A stretch of DNA of 12,453 bases from a bacterium (GCA_029945985.1 JAQSDP010000469.1:1-12453); one strand, 5' to 3'; counted from the stretch's first letter, positions 1 to 8,202 are shown. Translations and numbers: made by a program. Notes: a model not told the origin generated them from the letters alone.

Positions 1-87
1 TGTGAAACGTAAGCAAAAATAGTGACCGCGGTTCATTATGTCGAGGCATAAGGCTTGCGATAGCGAGACTTGGAAAGCGGGGAAAAG

Positions 88-804
88 ATGAGACTTCTCG
101 ACGATTTCAAGACCCAAAATAAATGCGGAGACTGCGGTCTTCGTGCTTCTAGCTATTTCTGTAATTTCTCGGAAAGATCACTTCGGCACTTCCAGTCGAT
201 CAAGATCACAAACTCGTATCCGAAGGGCGCCCGCCTGTTTATCGAGGGTCAGCCGACCGACGGTGTTTTCATGCTCTGCCGAGGGCGCGTTAAGTTGACC
301 ACTCATTCTCGGCACGGGAAATCATTGATATTGCGGATCGCCGTTCCAGGAGAAGTGCTTGGGCTTAGTGCAGTTATCTCCGGAACGGTCAGCGAATCCA
401 CGGCCGAAGTGATAGAACCCTGTCAGGTCAATTTCGTTCTGAAGTCCGAGTTTCGTCGCTTTCTGGAAGAAAACGCCGATGCGGGAATGAATGCCCTACA
501 CCAGCTAAGCCTTCAATACAAGACGGCCCATATGCAGATCCGATCCCTAGGGCTTTCCGCTTGCGTCGCCGATAAACTGGCGACGCTGCTTTTGGAGTGG
601 TCGAAGAATGAGCCCTCCAATAATGGTTCCGTGCATCTGAGGAACACCTTTTCACACGAAGAGATTGGCGAGATGATCGGAACATCTCGGGAAACCGTCA
701 CTAGAATACTCAAGGACTTCCGTGTGCGCGATCTGATCTCGATCAAAGGCCCAAACCTCCACATCCCAAACATGCGCAACCTAGAAGCCACGATCGGCAG
801 CTAG
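88..804 (+). CDS. Crp/Fnr-family transcriptional regulator with FNR-like cysteines
   Basis: This is a DNA-binding regulator of 238 aa, a normal length for the family. An N-terminal cyclic-nucleotide-binding-type barrel (about 30-125) is followed by a dimerisation helix and a winged helix-turn-helix (about 185-225). Cysteines at 13, 16 and 25 form C-x2-C-x8-C. Cys112 falls where FNR has its fourth iron-sulfur ligand (Cys122), so a redox- or oxygen-sensing cluster is possible. The barrel reads ESTA where E. coli CRP has the cAMP-binding ERSA, so the phosphate-binding arginine is missing and cAMP is an unlikely ligand. The recognition helix SRETVTR (200-206) matches CRP SRETVGR, which predicts TGTGA half-sites; one perfect palindrome lies 47 bases downstream. 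I chose ATG 88, preceded by GGGGA. An in-frame TTG at 70 would add six residues. Family assignment is secure; the signal is inferred. Confidence 0.93.
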   Translation: MRLLDDFKTQNKCGDCGLRASSYFCNFSERSLRHFQSIKITNSYPKGARLFIEGQPTDGVFMLCRGRVKLTTHSRHGKSLILRIAVPGEVLGLSAVISGTVSESTAEVIEPCQVNFVLKSEFRRFLEENADAGMNALHQLSLQYKTAHMQIRSLGLSACVADKLATLLLEWSKNEPSNNGSVHLRNTFSHEEIGEMIGTSRETVTRILKDFRVRDLISIKGPNLHIPNMRNLEATIGS

Positions 805-850
805 AAGAAAGGCGTTGGCATCCCGTTCGGCAGGTTCTTTTCAAAGTTGT

Positions 851-866
851 TGTGACAACGCTCACA
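851..866. promoter_or_regulatory. CRP-type operator TGTGA-N6-TCACA
   Basis: TGTGACAACGCTCACA is a perfect inverted repeat of the CRP half-site with the canonical 6-base spacer. It lies in the only sizeable gap upstream of the cytochrome operon, next to a regulator whose recognition helix is CRP-like. Its centre (858.5) falls at -41.5 from the start point predicted by the -10 element at 888-893. This suggests direct activation of the operon by the product of the upstream gene. The site is seen directly; binding is inferred. Confidence 0.8.
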
Positions 867-887
867 GACGCGGCGACGACGTTGGCA

Positions 888-893
888 TAAAAT
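888..893 (+). promoter_or_regulatory. Predicted -10 element of the cytochrome operon promoter
   Basis: TAAAAT matches five of six bases of the sigma-70 -10 consensus. At 17-base spacing the -35 position (865-870, CAGACG) is poor and abuts the operator, as expected of an activator-dependent Class II promoter. The predicted start is about base 900, giving a 60-base leader before the ATG at 960. The start point is not experimentally known. Confidence 0.6.
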
Positions 894-959
894 CATGTCG
901 CAATAGTCCTCTAAACCAATTTCCAGCGTAGTTTCGGCGGAAACGGAGGAGCACAGATC

Positions 960-1973
960 ATGGCTTCAACGAAGAACATCAAGCTCAGTTTTCTCAGCGT
1001 TTTCATCATTTTACTCGTCTCCTGGCTCGTCTTCGGAACGCTTTCACGTGCCGTGAGTTCAGAGTCTACGGCGAGCGGCGAGGAAGTGCCCGGCATTGCT
1101 TTAGCGTCCATTCAGGATGATTACGTCGGCAGCGAAACGTGTAAGGCCTGTCACGAAGGTCAGTTTAAAAATCTCGAGAAAACGGTTCATGGGAAGATCG
1201 CAGAATCCAAGCGATGGAAGGACAAGGCCCAAAGTTGCGAATCCTGTCACGGACCTGGAAAGAGCCACGTAGAAGGGGGCGGAGATAAGACAAAGATTAT
1301 TTCTTTTAAGAATCGTACCGCTAAGGAGAATTCACAGTCGTGCATGGCTTGCCATTCGCAGACCAGCACGCACGCGACATGGCGCGGCAGCAAACACGAA
1401 ACTGCGGGACTTTCGTGCTTAGACTGTCACAGCGTTCATCAGTCGCCCACAACAAAAGCATCGGAGATCGCCCCGTTCGCTAATTTCCAGGCCGAGACAA
1501 AGCTTCTTAAGAAGCGAACGGAGAGTGAAACTTGCTATCAATGTCACAGTGACGTTCGCAAATCAGAATTTCAACGTTCGACGCATCTTTTTAAAACTGA
1601 AAACCGCGAGTCTAGGATGACCTGCTCGGCATGCCATGACGCACACGGATCTATTGGAGAAAAGCTAATGAAGACCGCGAGCGTTAATGAAACTTGCTAT
1701 ACCTGCCATACAGAAAAAAGAGGTCCTTTCCTCTGGGAGCATGCCCCTGCGAGGGAAAGCTGTGCAAATTGTCACACTTCGCACGGCTCGAATCATGTCT
1801 CTTTGCTAAAAGCCAGATCACCGATGTTGTGTCAGCAATGTCACATGCAGGGCCGTCACCAAACCGTGGCGGGCAAGCCGATCTCTGCCTTTATGAAGAA
1901 TCGCGGCTGCCTAAACTGCCACGCACAGATACATGGATCAAACCATCCCTCAGGTATTAATTTGCAGCGATGA
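960..1973 (+). CDS. DmsE/MtrA-type decaheme c-type cytochrome, copy 1
   Basis: This is a periplasmic or porin-inserted electron carrier of 337 aa, close to the length of Shewanella MtrA. Ten CxxCH motifs begin at residues 61, 93, 128, 153, 192, 222, 246, 268, 291 and 317. The opening block YVGSETCKACH and the SCESCHGPGK block are typical of the DmsE-family decahemes. Residues 1-9 are polar and basic, and about 10-28 form a hydrophobic export or anchor segment. A linker separates it from heme 1, and cleavage near residue 31 is possible. GGAGGA at 945-950, nine bases before the ATG, supports the start. The gene is first in the operon, behind the predicted Class II promoter, and lies 29 bases before a porin gene. 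By analogy with MtrAB it would be threaded into that porin to carry electrons across the outer membrane. Its leader is nearly identical to that of copy 2 at 4416. Confidence 0.93.
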   Translation: MASTKNIKLSFLSVFIILLVSWLVFGTLSRAVSSESTASGEEVPGIALASIQDDYVGSETCKACHEGQFKNLEKTVHGKIAESKRWKDKAQSCESCHGPGKSHVEGGGDKTKIISFKNRTAKENSQSCMACHSQTSTHATWRGSKHETAGLSCLDCHSVHQSPTTKASEIAPFANFQAETKLLKKRTESETCYQCHSDVRKSEFQRSTHLFKTENRESRMTCSACHDAHGSIGEKLMKTASVNETCYTCHTEKRGPFLWEHAPARESCANCHTSHGSNHVSLLKARSPMLCQQCHMQGRHQTVAGKPISAFMKNRGCLNCHAQIHGSNHPSGINLQR

Positions 1974-2002
1974 GTCCGCTTAGGACATAACGTGAGGTTA
2001 GT

Positions 2003-4366
2003 ATGAATAACACATTGAGCGACCTGATCGACTGTAGGCTGATCCGTCGTTTCGGACTGCTAATGATTCTTACAGTGCCGGTGATCGCAGGAGCGCAAGA
2101 GATGGTATCACCGGCAGATAGTTCGCCCATTAACGCCCAGCCATCGAAAATAGAAGACGACAAGAAGGAAACTAAGAAGCTTGCCGACAACTTCAAATTT
2201 GTTTTTGAGATCGGCGGGCAGTTCGTCGATGTTAACGGCGAAAGGCCGACCAAATACGAGGAATTCGGGCGCATACGAGAGGGACTCGCTGTGAGACGAT
2301 TTCGCATTGCCTCCAATCCCGCGAATGCGCCGAGTTTCTTTCGCGCTATTGGACGAAGTGCGGGCGAGATCGACCAACAGTACTTCGTAGATTTCGGAAG
2401 CTATGGAAAGTTCCGGACGACTTTTCAATACGATGGATCTCCACACTTATTTTCAGAGGGAGCAAAGACTCTGTTCACTGGCGAAAACGGCATCCTCACA
2501 ATCGATGATTCCATTCAGACAGCTCTTCAGGGTACGCCCGTCCCGGCCCTTCCGGCGGCAGTTCAAAGCCTCTATTCATCAACAAGTGCCTCAACAATAA
2601 GTCTCCGAACGCGGCGCCATACGCTGAGTTTTGATCAGAAAGTCCAACTGACGGATAGCTGGTCACTTCGGTTTAACTGGACGAGGAATCAGCGTACTGG
2701 AAACGCTCCGCTCGGAATCGGCAGCTATGAACGGGTCGGAACACCTATTGGTGATACCTTTCGAGTCTTTTCGCTCGAGCTGCCCCAACCGATCGATTAC
2801 GTTACGGATCAGGTAACTCTCGGAACAAGTTACATTACGCGAAATTGGGGCATTAGTTTTGACTACATTTACTCAAATTTCAAAAACGACAATCCGACTC
2901 TGACTTTTGATAACCCGTTTCGAATAACGGACCTTCAGGCCACAACCGGTTCAGGTAACTTCGACCGACAGAAATTTGCTCGTGGCATCATTTCAGGGGC
3001 TCCTGGAAATACAGCACAATCAGTTACCGTTTCTGCGTTCGTTGACCTTCCGCACAATACGAGGGCCGCGGCGGCGTTGGGCTGGACTGTTGGACGACAG
3101 GACGAGCAGTTTGCACCTTATACGCTTAACTCAGCGATCGTCACGGGAGTTCCCGCTGGCGTGAATGTCACTTCCACCGACTCTTTGCCAGAACAGAGCC
3201 TCGATGCCGAGACCGATATTTTCACTCAGGAATATGTCATAGCTTCGCGCCCTTGGAAATCGTGGGCGTTTAACGCTCGTTTCCGTCGTTTTGATAATGA
3301 AGTCAAAACCGAACCAATACTATTTCCGGGTTATGCAGCCTATGGCGAGTCGTACTGGCGGTCTAATATTGCCGGTGTCTTGATCGAAAACGATCCCAAG
3401 TCTTTTGCTAGATCCAACGTTATTACCGAAGCCGCCTGGGAAATCAATAAGGTCTTTCGCCTCAAGCTTGAGTATGGTTGGGAAGGTTGGGAAAGACACC
3501 ATCGCCAGGCTGAGCGGACAAATGAGCATTCATTTTCGACCCAGCTTACGATCAAGCCGACAGCTCAGTTTACTAGTCGGGTCAATTACAAATACTCTGA
3601 CAGAACGCCTGAATTTTACGACCCGGGTGTCTTGGAATACTCGGGACTTCGCATGTTTGACCAGTCGGCCAGAAAACGTCAGGACCTTGATTGGCAGTGG
3701 CAATGGGCGATACGGCCTCAGATCGGATTGTCCGGAACAGCTGGTTATTTAGATGACGATTATGACGAAAACTTCTTTGGCCTAGTTAAATATACGCAGT
3801 GGTACGGGACGGTTGACCTGATGTACATGCCAAAGGACAACATGACGCTCTATGCTAATTATGCACGCGAAAACTATAAGAATTCCATGCAGACGATCGC
3901 AAAGAACGCAGTCCCTTGGGATCTTAACAACCGCTGGAATCGCGACGAGCGCGACGTGTTGGATAACTTTGGCATCGGTATCACGGCTTACGCCATGAAG
4001 GAAAAGTTGTTTCTTGATCTCAATTACGTTTATTCAAATGCGAAAACGCGCACGATCACGGCCAACCCGGGAACACCCGCCGCAAACACCGTATTGAGTG
4101 CCACGGCGTTTCCATTTCCGGATGTTAAATCACGATTGCAGGAATTTGATTCGGATGTCAGTTATCAGTTCGGCGACCGCTGGGGTCTTGGCGTCAGGTA
4201 TAAGTATCAACCATATAGTCTAGATGACTTTGCTGTGAATGGTTTGAGCCCCTACCCGATCAATGCGTTGCCGGCTGAACAAGAGGGAAGTCGGTTCCTT
4301 TTGCTTGATTCCAGATATTCAAGTCACAAGGCCCATTTATTAACAGTTTATTTAAGTATCAAGTAG
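2003..4366 (+). CDS. MtrB/PioB-like outer-membrane beta-barrel porin 1
   Basis: This 787-aa outer-membrane protein probably forms the sheath for the decaheme encoded just upstream. A long N-terminal signal peptide ends AGA before Gln32. The mature part is rich in alternating aromatic/polar strands and Asp/Asn/Gly turns, as in MtrB/PioB barrels, with blocks such as MTLYANYAREN. The start of the mature barrel (EIGGQFVDVNG, then KYEEF) resembles the second porin (EIGGRWVDVYG, then KFRSD), so the two are probably related. The mature protein contains no cysteine and therefore lacks the N-terminal CxxC of Shewanella MtrB. The C-terminus (LTVYLSIK) is barrel-like but lacks a final Phe. GTGAGGT lies just before the ATG. 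Base composition looks lower in GC than the second module. Barrel class is confident; the exact family assignment is from pattern recognition only. Confidence 0.85.
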   Translation: MNNTLSDLIDCRLIRRFGLLMILTVPVIAGAQEMVSPADSSPINAQPSKIEDDKKETKKLADNFKFVFEIGGQFVDVNGERPTKYEEFGRIREGLAVRRFRIASNPANAPSFFRAIGRSAGEIDQQYFVDFGSYGKFRTTFQYDGSPHLFSEGAKTLFTGENGILTIDDSIQTALQGTPVPALPAAVQSLYSSTSASTISLRTRRHTLSFDQKVQLTDSWSLRFNWTRNQRTGNAPLGIGSYERVGTPIGDTFRVFSLELPQPIDYVTDQVTLGTSYITRNWGISFDYIYSNFKNDNPTLTFDNPFRITDLQATTGSGNFDRQKFARGIISGAPGNTAQSVTVSAFVDLPHNTRAAAALGWTVGRQDEQFAPYTLNSAIVTGVPAGVNVTSTDSLPEQSLDAETDIFTQEYVIASRPWKSWAFNARFRRFDNEVKTEPILFPGYAAYGESYWRSNIAGVLIENDPKSFARSNVITEAAWEINKVFRLKLEYGWEGWERHHRQAERTNEHSFSTQLTIKPTAQFTSRVNYKYSDRTPEFYDPGVLEYSGLRMFDQSARKRQDLDWQWQWAIRPQIGLSGTAGYLDDDYDENFFGLVKYTQWYGTVDLMYMPKDNMTLYANYARENYKNSMQTIAKNAVPWDLNNRWNRDERDVLDNFGIGITAYAMKEKLFLDLNYVYSNAKTRTITANPGTPAANTVLSATAFPFPDVKSRLQEFDSDVSYQFGDRWGLGVRYKYQPYSLDDFAVNGLSPYPINALPAEQEGSRFLLLDSRYSSHKAHLLTVYLSIK

Positions 4367-4415
4367 TTTCAACACGGGGATTGACCCTGCTTTCAAAGCA
4401 TTGGAAGGTGGAATT

Positions 4416-5453
4416 ATGGCCTCAACGAAGAACATAAAGCTCAGTTTTCTAAGCGTATTCATCCTCACGTTGGTCGGATGGCTGGTTTTCGGAACGCTTT
4501 CAAGCGCCGTCAGCCCGGCGCCCGCCGCAGCCGAAGAAACGCAGGGCATTGCGTTGGGCGCAGTGCAGGACGACTACGTCGGCAGCGAGACCTGCCGCGG
4601 TTGTCACGAGTCCCAGTTCGATAAGGTCGCAATGACCAAGCACGGAAAGCTGGGGGACCTGGCCTCCTGGAAAGGAAAGGTGGTCGGCTGCGAATCTTGT
4701 CACGGCCCGGGAAAAGCCCACGTTGAAGGCGGGGGAGACAAGACCAAGATCAAGATCCTCGCCAATTTGGATCCTAAGGCCGTCTCAGAAACCTGTCTTG
4801 CTTGCCACGCGGGCAAAGAGAACCATAATAACTTCCGACGCGGCGACCACTGGCGAAATAACGTTGGATGTACCGACTGCCATTCGGCTCACGGGACCTC
4901 ATTCGCACCGCAGCGTGCCGGCTCGATCGTTCAGATAGGCCCGGCAGCGGCACAACGGTCCAACCAGGCAGATCGGGCGATGCTTAAGAACAGCGAACCG
5001 CAGCTCTGCATGACCTGCCACACTGAGGTGAAGGCTCAATTCTCTAAGCCATTCCGGCACAAGGTGCTCGAGGGCACGATGAACTGCAGCGACTGCCACA
5101 ATCCGCATGGCGGCTTTGAGCAGAAGCAGACAAAACTCGCCGTCGGTGCGGACGCATCCTGTATAAAATGCCACTCGCAGATGCAAGGACCGTTTGTTTT
5201 CGAGCATGCTCCTTTGCAGCTCGAGGGGTGTTCTGCATGCCATACTCCGCACGGTTCGAGCAATGCGAAAATGCTGAAACGTAGCACAGTTCGCCAGCTT
5301 TGCCTCGAGTGCCACACCAATATTTTCAATGTTGAACTTGATCCGAACCTGCCTGCGGGCCCGCATACTCAAACGAGTATCCGAACCCAGAACTGCACCG
5401 TGTGCCACTCGCAGATCCACGGGTCGCACAGCAGCAGGTTCTTCTTCAGATAG
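4416..5453 (+). CDS. DmsE/MtrA-type decaheme c-type cytochrome, copy 2
   Basis: This is a second decaheme of 345 aa with CxxCH motifs starting at 60, 92, 127, 152, 198, 224, 249, 272, 296 and 327. Its first 33 residues match copy 1 at 29 positions. The YVGSETC block and the CESCHGPGK...HVEGGGDKTKI region are also shared, while the later heme region is clearly more diverged. A heme-free Ala/Gln-rich stretch (about 160-195) separates hemes 4 and 5. A TTG at 4401 would add five residues, but ATG 4416 matches the start of copy 1 and is preceded by GGAAGGTGGA, so I use it. The gene lies 49 bases after porin 1 and only 8 bases before porin 2, and is presumably the partner of porin 2. The role inferred from MtrA is electron transfer through the outer membrane. 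Confidence 0.93.
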   Translation: MASTKNIKLSFLSVFILTLVGWLVFGTLSSAVSPAPAAAEETQGIALGAVQDDYVGSETCRGCHESQFDKVAMTKHGKLGDLASWKGKVVGCESCHGPGKAHVEGGGDKTKIKILANLDPKAVSETCLACHAGKENHNNFRRGDHWRNNVGCTDCHSAHGTSFAPQRAGSIVQIGPAAAQRSNQADRAMLKNSEPQLCMTCHTEVKAQFSKPFRHKVLEGTMNCSDCHNPHGGFEQKQTKLAVGADASCIKCHSQMQGPFVFEHAPLQLEGCSACHTPHGSSNAKMLKRSTVRQLCLECHTNIFNVELDPNLPAGPHTQTSIRTQNCTVCHSQIHGSHSSRFFFR

Positions 5454-5461
5454 GGGGCCGC

Positions 5462-7585
5462 ATGAATATAATTATTTCACAAACACCACAGCTAGAAACG
5501 CTAAGGGCGTTGTGCGTCCGGCATACGACCCTCTTTTTCCTGGCAGCCGCGACGTGCATTTTTGCCGGCTCTTCGCTGGGCCAAACGCCGACCCCGTCCC
5601 CCGGATCTGACGACCGTTATACTGTCAAGGCGAGCACCGAGATCGGCGGCCGCTGGGTAGATGTGTATGGGAATGAGAACAAGTTCCGAAGCGATTTGAA
5701 CTATAAAAACGGTTTCCGTGTTTTCGATTCAAGCATCTTGATCGAGGACAACGGCGATGCTTCCGATTTCAAGGTATTCGACTCCGCGTTGATAATGGCC
5801 TCCGGTTGGGGCTCTGACCCAAGCGGTTTTGTTCGTGCGAACATGGAACGCACTGGCCTCTATCGTTTCGATGCTACTGTACGCCGCTCGACATACTTCA
5901 ATTTTCTCAACAACCACGCGATCGGCAACGATAAGCGGAATCTGCACAATGCCGATCGTCGGCGTAATTTCGGTGACCTGGACCTGATCTTGCTGCCCGA
6001 AAATCGTAATATAAGGTTCCGCTTCGGGTACTCCTATAATTTCGCCGACGGCGCCGGGTCTACCTCTACCCGCATTTCAAGGGGTGATGTATTCCCGGTT
6101 TACCTAGACGTTAACTCGAGTGCTCAGGATCTTCGCCTCGGGGCCGACGGCAGCTTTCTGGGCTTTAACATGTCCGGTACCTACGGGCGCCGATTATTCC
6201 GGGATCGGACACATTTTTCCATCACTTCTGGGGACGTGGGTGATGTCCCGACCAATGCAAATGTCATCTTCTCGCAAGACCGAAGAGATCCGGTGAACGG
6301 CGAGACCAACTTCGGGATCTTCAGCGTGCAGCGCACCTTCGCAGAGCGTTTCGATTTCACTGCAAAGATCATTCACTCGGCAACGGAGACAAGCGGACGG
6401 CTGCAGGAATATGTTCTCTACCGGCACCCGACAAACAACCAGATAATCAGAGACGAATATAACGTGCCGTGGGACGCGACACGGCCGCAGACGAGGGCTG
6501 ACGTTGGGATGACTTGGCGGATAACGGATAAGTTCCGCTTGTCGAATACCTTTACTTACGACGGGTTCAACATTAACGGAGGAAACCTCTACACTCTGAC
6601 CCCCTTCCCGGGAAATCCAACTCGGCAGTTCAGTTACGCGGTGACTCGTTATCGGCGGTACACAAACCTCTTAGAAGGGGATTACCAATTCAACGATCGG
6701 GTGGGTGTGAACCTGGGCTGGCGCTACACGCATCGTCAAGTTCGTTTGGAACACCTTTTCGACCAGAACATCGCGGTACCGTCCGCGGCCGTCGTCCCCG
6801 ATGAGGAGGAGAACTCCACGAACACAATAATCGCGGGCACCCGGTTTAAGCCGATGAAGAACTGGTCGATCTTTGCGGACATCGAAGCCGGAAAAGCGGA
6901 TAACGTGTTTACAAGGTTGGCGAATTACGAGTTCCTGAACTACCGGATCCGCAGCCGCACTCACTTCGATAAATTTTCGATCAACGCGTCTTTCATCTCG
7001 AAGGACAACGATAATCCGGGGCAATTGGAGCCGGCCACTGGAGCGCCGGCCGTCGCCCCAGCTTTCATTACGGAAGTCCGAAGCCGCATCTTCTCTTCCT
7101 CCATCGACTGGAACCCAATCGACAAGATCAGCCTCAGCGGCGGCTACGATTATCACTGGCTAACGAGCGAAGTGTCGGTGCTCATCCCGCTTGGCGCTCC
7201 GACCGGCCTAACCCCCGGACTTAGTCAGTACTTCGTTCGCGATAACTACTTCTTCATCGACGCCCATGTTCGCCCGATCAAGAATGTTACGCTGTTCGGC
7301 AGTTATCGTTGGAATAAGGACCAGGGTTACGGAGACAGGCCTATTCCAGCTCTGACCTCTAATCTAATCCTGGGCGGCTACCCGACAGACTTCAAGACGC
7401 CGGAGTTTCGGGCGACCATAAGGCTTAGCAAGTACATCGATTGGAACATTGGCTATCAATACTACGATTACCAGGAAAACCCCGTTCAAAACATCGTGTA
7501 TGGGATTCCCTTCCAGAACTACAGTGCCCATATGCCATACACGTCGGTGCGGATCTATCTTGGAAAGGGAAGCATAGACAGATAG
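5462..7585 (+). CDS. MtrB/PioB-like outer-membrane beta-barrel porin 2
   Basis: This 707-aa predicted outer-membrane barrel follows the second decaheme gene after 8 bases, which strongly suggests co-translation and a dedicated complex. A signal peptide covers about residues 1-40, with its hydrophobic core around 23-36 and SLG before Gln41, followed by a short Thr/Pro linker. The mature chain has many aromatic-ended strands and Asn/Asp/Gly turns and no cysteine. Only its opening segment (EIGGRWVDVYG) obviously resembles porin 1; most of the barrel looks unrelated by eye. I chose ATG 5462, preceded by GGGGG at 5453-5457, over an upstream in-frame ATG at 5402 that lies inside the previous gene. 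The C-terminus (VRIYLGKGSIDR) extends a few residues past a barrel-like last strand. The role as a cytochrome sheath comes from context and family. Confidence 0.83.
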   Translation: MNIIISQTPQLETLRALCVRHTTLFFLAAATCIFAGSSLGQTPTPSPGSDDRYTVKASTEIGGRWVDVYGNENKFRSDLNYKNGFRVFDSSILIEDNGDASDFKVFDSALIMASGWGSDPSGFVRANMERTGLYRFDATVRRSTYFNFLNNHAIGNDKRNLHNADRRRNFGDLDLILLPENRNIRFRFGYSYNFADGAGSTSTRISRGDVFPVYLDVNSSAQDLRLGADGSFLGFNMSGTYGRRLFRDRTHFSITSGDVGDVPTNANVIFSQDRRDPVNGETNFGIFSVQRTFAERFDFTAKIIHSATETSGRLQEYVLYRHPTNNQIIRDEYNVPWDATRPQTRADVGMTWRITDKFRLSNTFTYDGFNINGGNLYTLTPFPGNPTRQFSYAVTRYRRYTNLLEGDYQFNDRVGVNLGWRYTHRQVRLEHLFDQNIAVPSAAVVPDEEENSTNTIIAGTRFKPMKNWSIFADIEAGKADNVFTRLANYEFLNYRIRSRTHFDKFSINASFISKDNDNPGQLEPATGAPAVAPAFITEVRSRIFSSSIDWNPIDKISLSGGYDYHWLTSEVSVLIPLGAPTGLTPGLSQYFVRDNYFFIDAHVRPIKNVTLFGSYRWNKDQGYGDRPIPALTSNLILGGYPTDFKTPEFRATIRLSKYIDWNIGYQYYDYQENPVQNIVYGIPFQNYSAHMPYTSVRIYLGKGSIDR

Positions 7586-7605
7586 GCGACAAAGGGAGGG
7601 TTGGG

Positions 7606-8202
7606 ATGTCTGCGAAAGGAAAACTCAAGGTCGGGGTTACCGGATTGGCTACTTTGGTTGGGGTGTTCGCTTTATCGAACTATTCGTCGGGTGTTCTGAC
7701 CACAGCCCAAGTTAAGCAGGACGTAAAGATGCCGGAGGTGATCGTACTCGGGAAAGATGCGAAGCTCGGGAGCGTCACCTTCAACCATGTCAGTCATAAC
7801 GGCGGCAAGTACAGCATCGACGGCACGGGTCCTATCGCCTGCATCGAGTGCCACCATACCGCCCAACCCGCGACTGAACTTGCAAAGCACCCACCTCTCA
7901 AGACTGCGTGGCCCTCTGACCGAACAACAACCTTAACCGCAGAGCTATTTGTCAAGGACCCTGCCGCTGCAGGGGTTGCGGCATGTCGGGACTGTCACGC
8001 TCGTGCTGGGGAGGCACCTAAACTCTTACCCGCCATTCCCGAGATCAAACACGAATCGAGTACGGCGATAATCTCGCTAACAAATCAGCAAGCCCTTCAT
8101 CGAAATTGCGCCGGATGCCACACCGAAGTCGTTAAGCAGAATAAAGCCATCAAGGCTCCGACAAGCATGCAGTGTACTGCGTGTCACAAACGGTCAGCCT
8201 AG
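7606..8202 (+). CDS. Periplasmic tetraheme c-type cytochrome (cytochrome c3/c7-like)
   Basis: This is a 198-aa cytochrome with four CxxCH motifs starting at 79, 127, 168 and 190. Residues 1-34 look like an export signal (KGKLK, then a hydrophobic stretch). FNHVSHNGGKY before heme 1 supplies histidines of the kind that serve as distal ligands in class III cytochromes. It is the last gene of the + operon, 20 bases after porin 2. It is probably the soluble periplasmic shuttle between inner-membrane quinol oxidation and the outer-membrane decaheme conduits. Start: ATG 7606 has a strong GGGAGGG at 7594-7600. The open frame extends upstream to an ATG at 7441, but that would overlap 145 bases of porin 2 and lacks a signal peptide. 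The exact subfamily is uncertain, since heme spacing is wider than in small c3 or c7 proteins. Confidence 0.88.
   Translation: MSAKGKLKVGVTGLATLVGVFALSNYSSGVLTTAQVKQDVKMPEVIVLGKDAKLGSVTFNHVSHNGGKYSIDGTGPIACIECHHTAQPATELAKHPPLKTAWPSDRTTTLTAELFVKDPAAAGVAACRDCHARAGEAPKLLPAIPEIKHESSTAIISLTNQQALHRNCAGCHTEVVKQNKAIKAPTSMQCTACHKRSA

Noticed and set aside
21..37. AGTGA...TTCAT resembling a degenerate CRP/FNR site upstream of the regulator
   Set aside because: The half-sites are out of register with the 6-base spacer and poorly matched, so autoregulation is not supported.
1..87. Possible short divergent reading frame on the - strand running off the left edge
   Set aside because: Only about 16 codons are visible, with no clear ribosome site; no gene can be supported.
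846..859. Small inverted repeat GTTGT-TGTG-ACAAC overlapping the operator
   Set aside because: Five-base arms with no T-run; it is better explained as part of the operator region than as a terminator of the regulator gene.
813..888. Nine-base direct repeat CGTTGGCAT at 813-821 and 880-888
   Set aside because: Only two short copies and no obvious function; the second overlaps the promoter spacer. Chance is a sufficient explanation.
4899..5429. Long open frame on the - strand opposite decaheme 2
   Set aside because: It is a shadow of the heme-rich gene on the + strand: no ribosome site and an Arg/Leu/Ala/Cys-rich composition typical of antisense frames.
6671..7156. 161-codon open frame on the - strand opposite porin 2
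   Set aside because: It is antisense to a well-supported porin gene and has a valine/arginine/aspartate-rich shadow composition with no recognisable domain.
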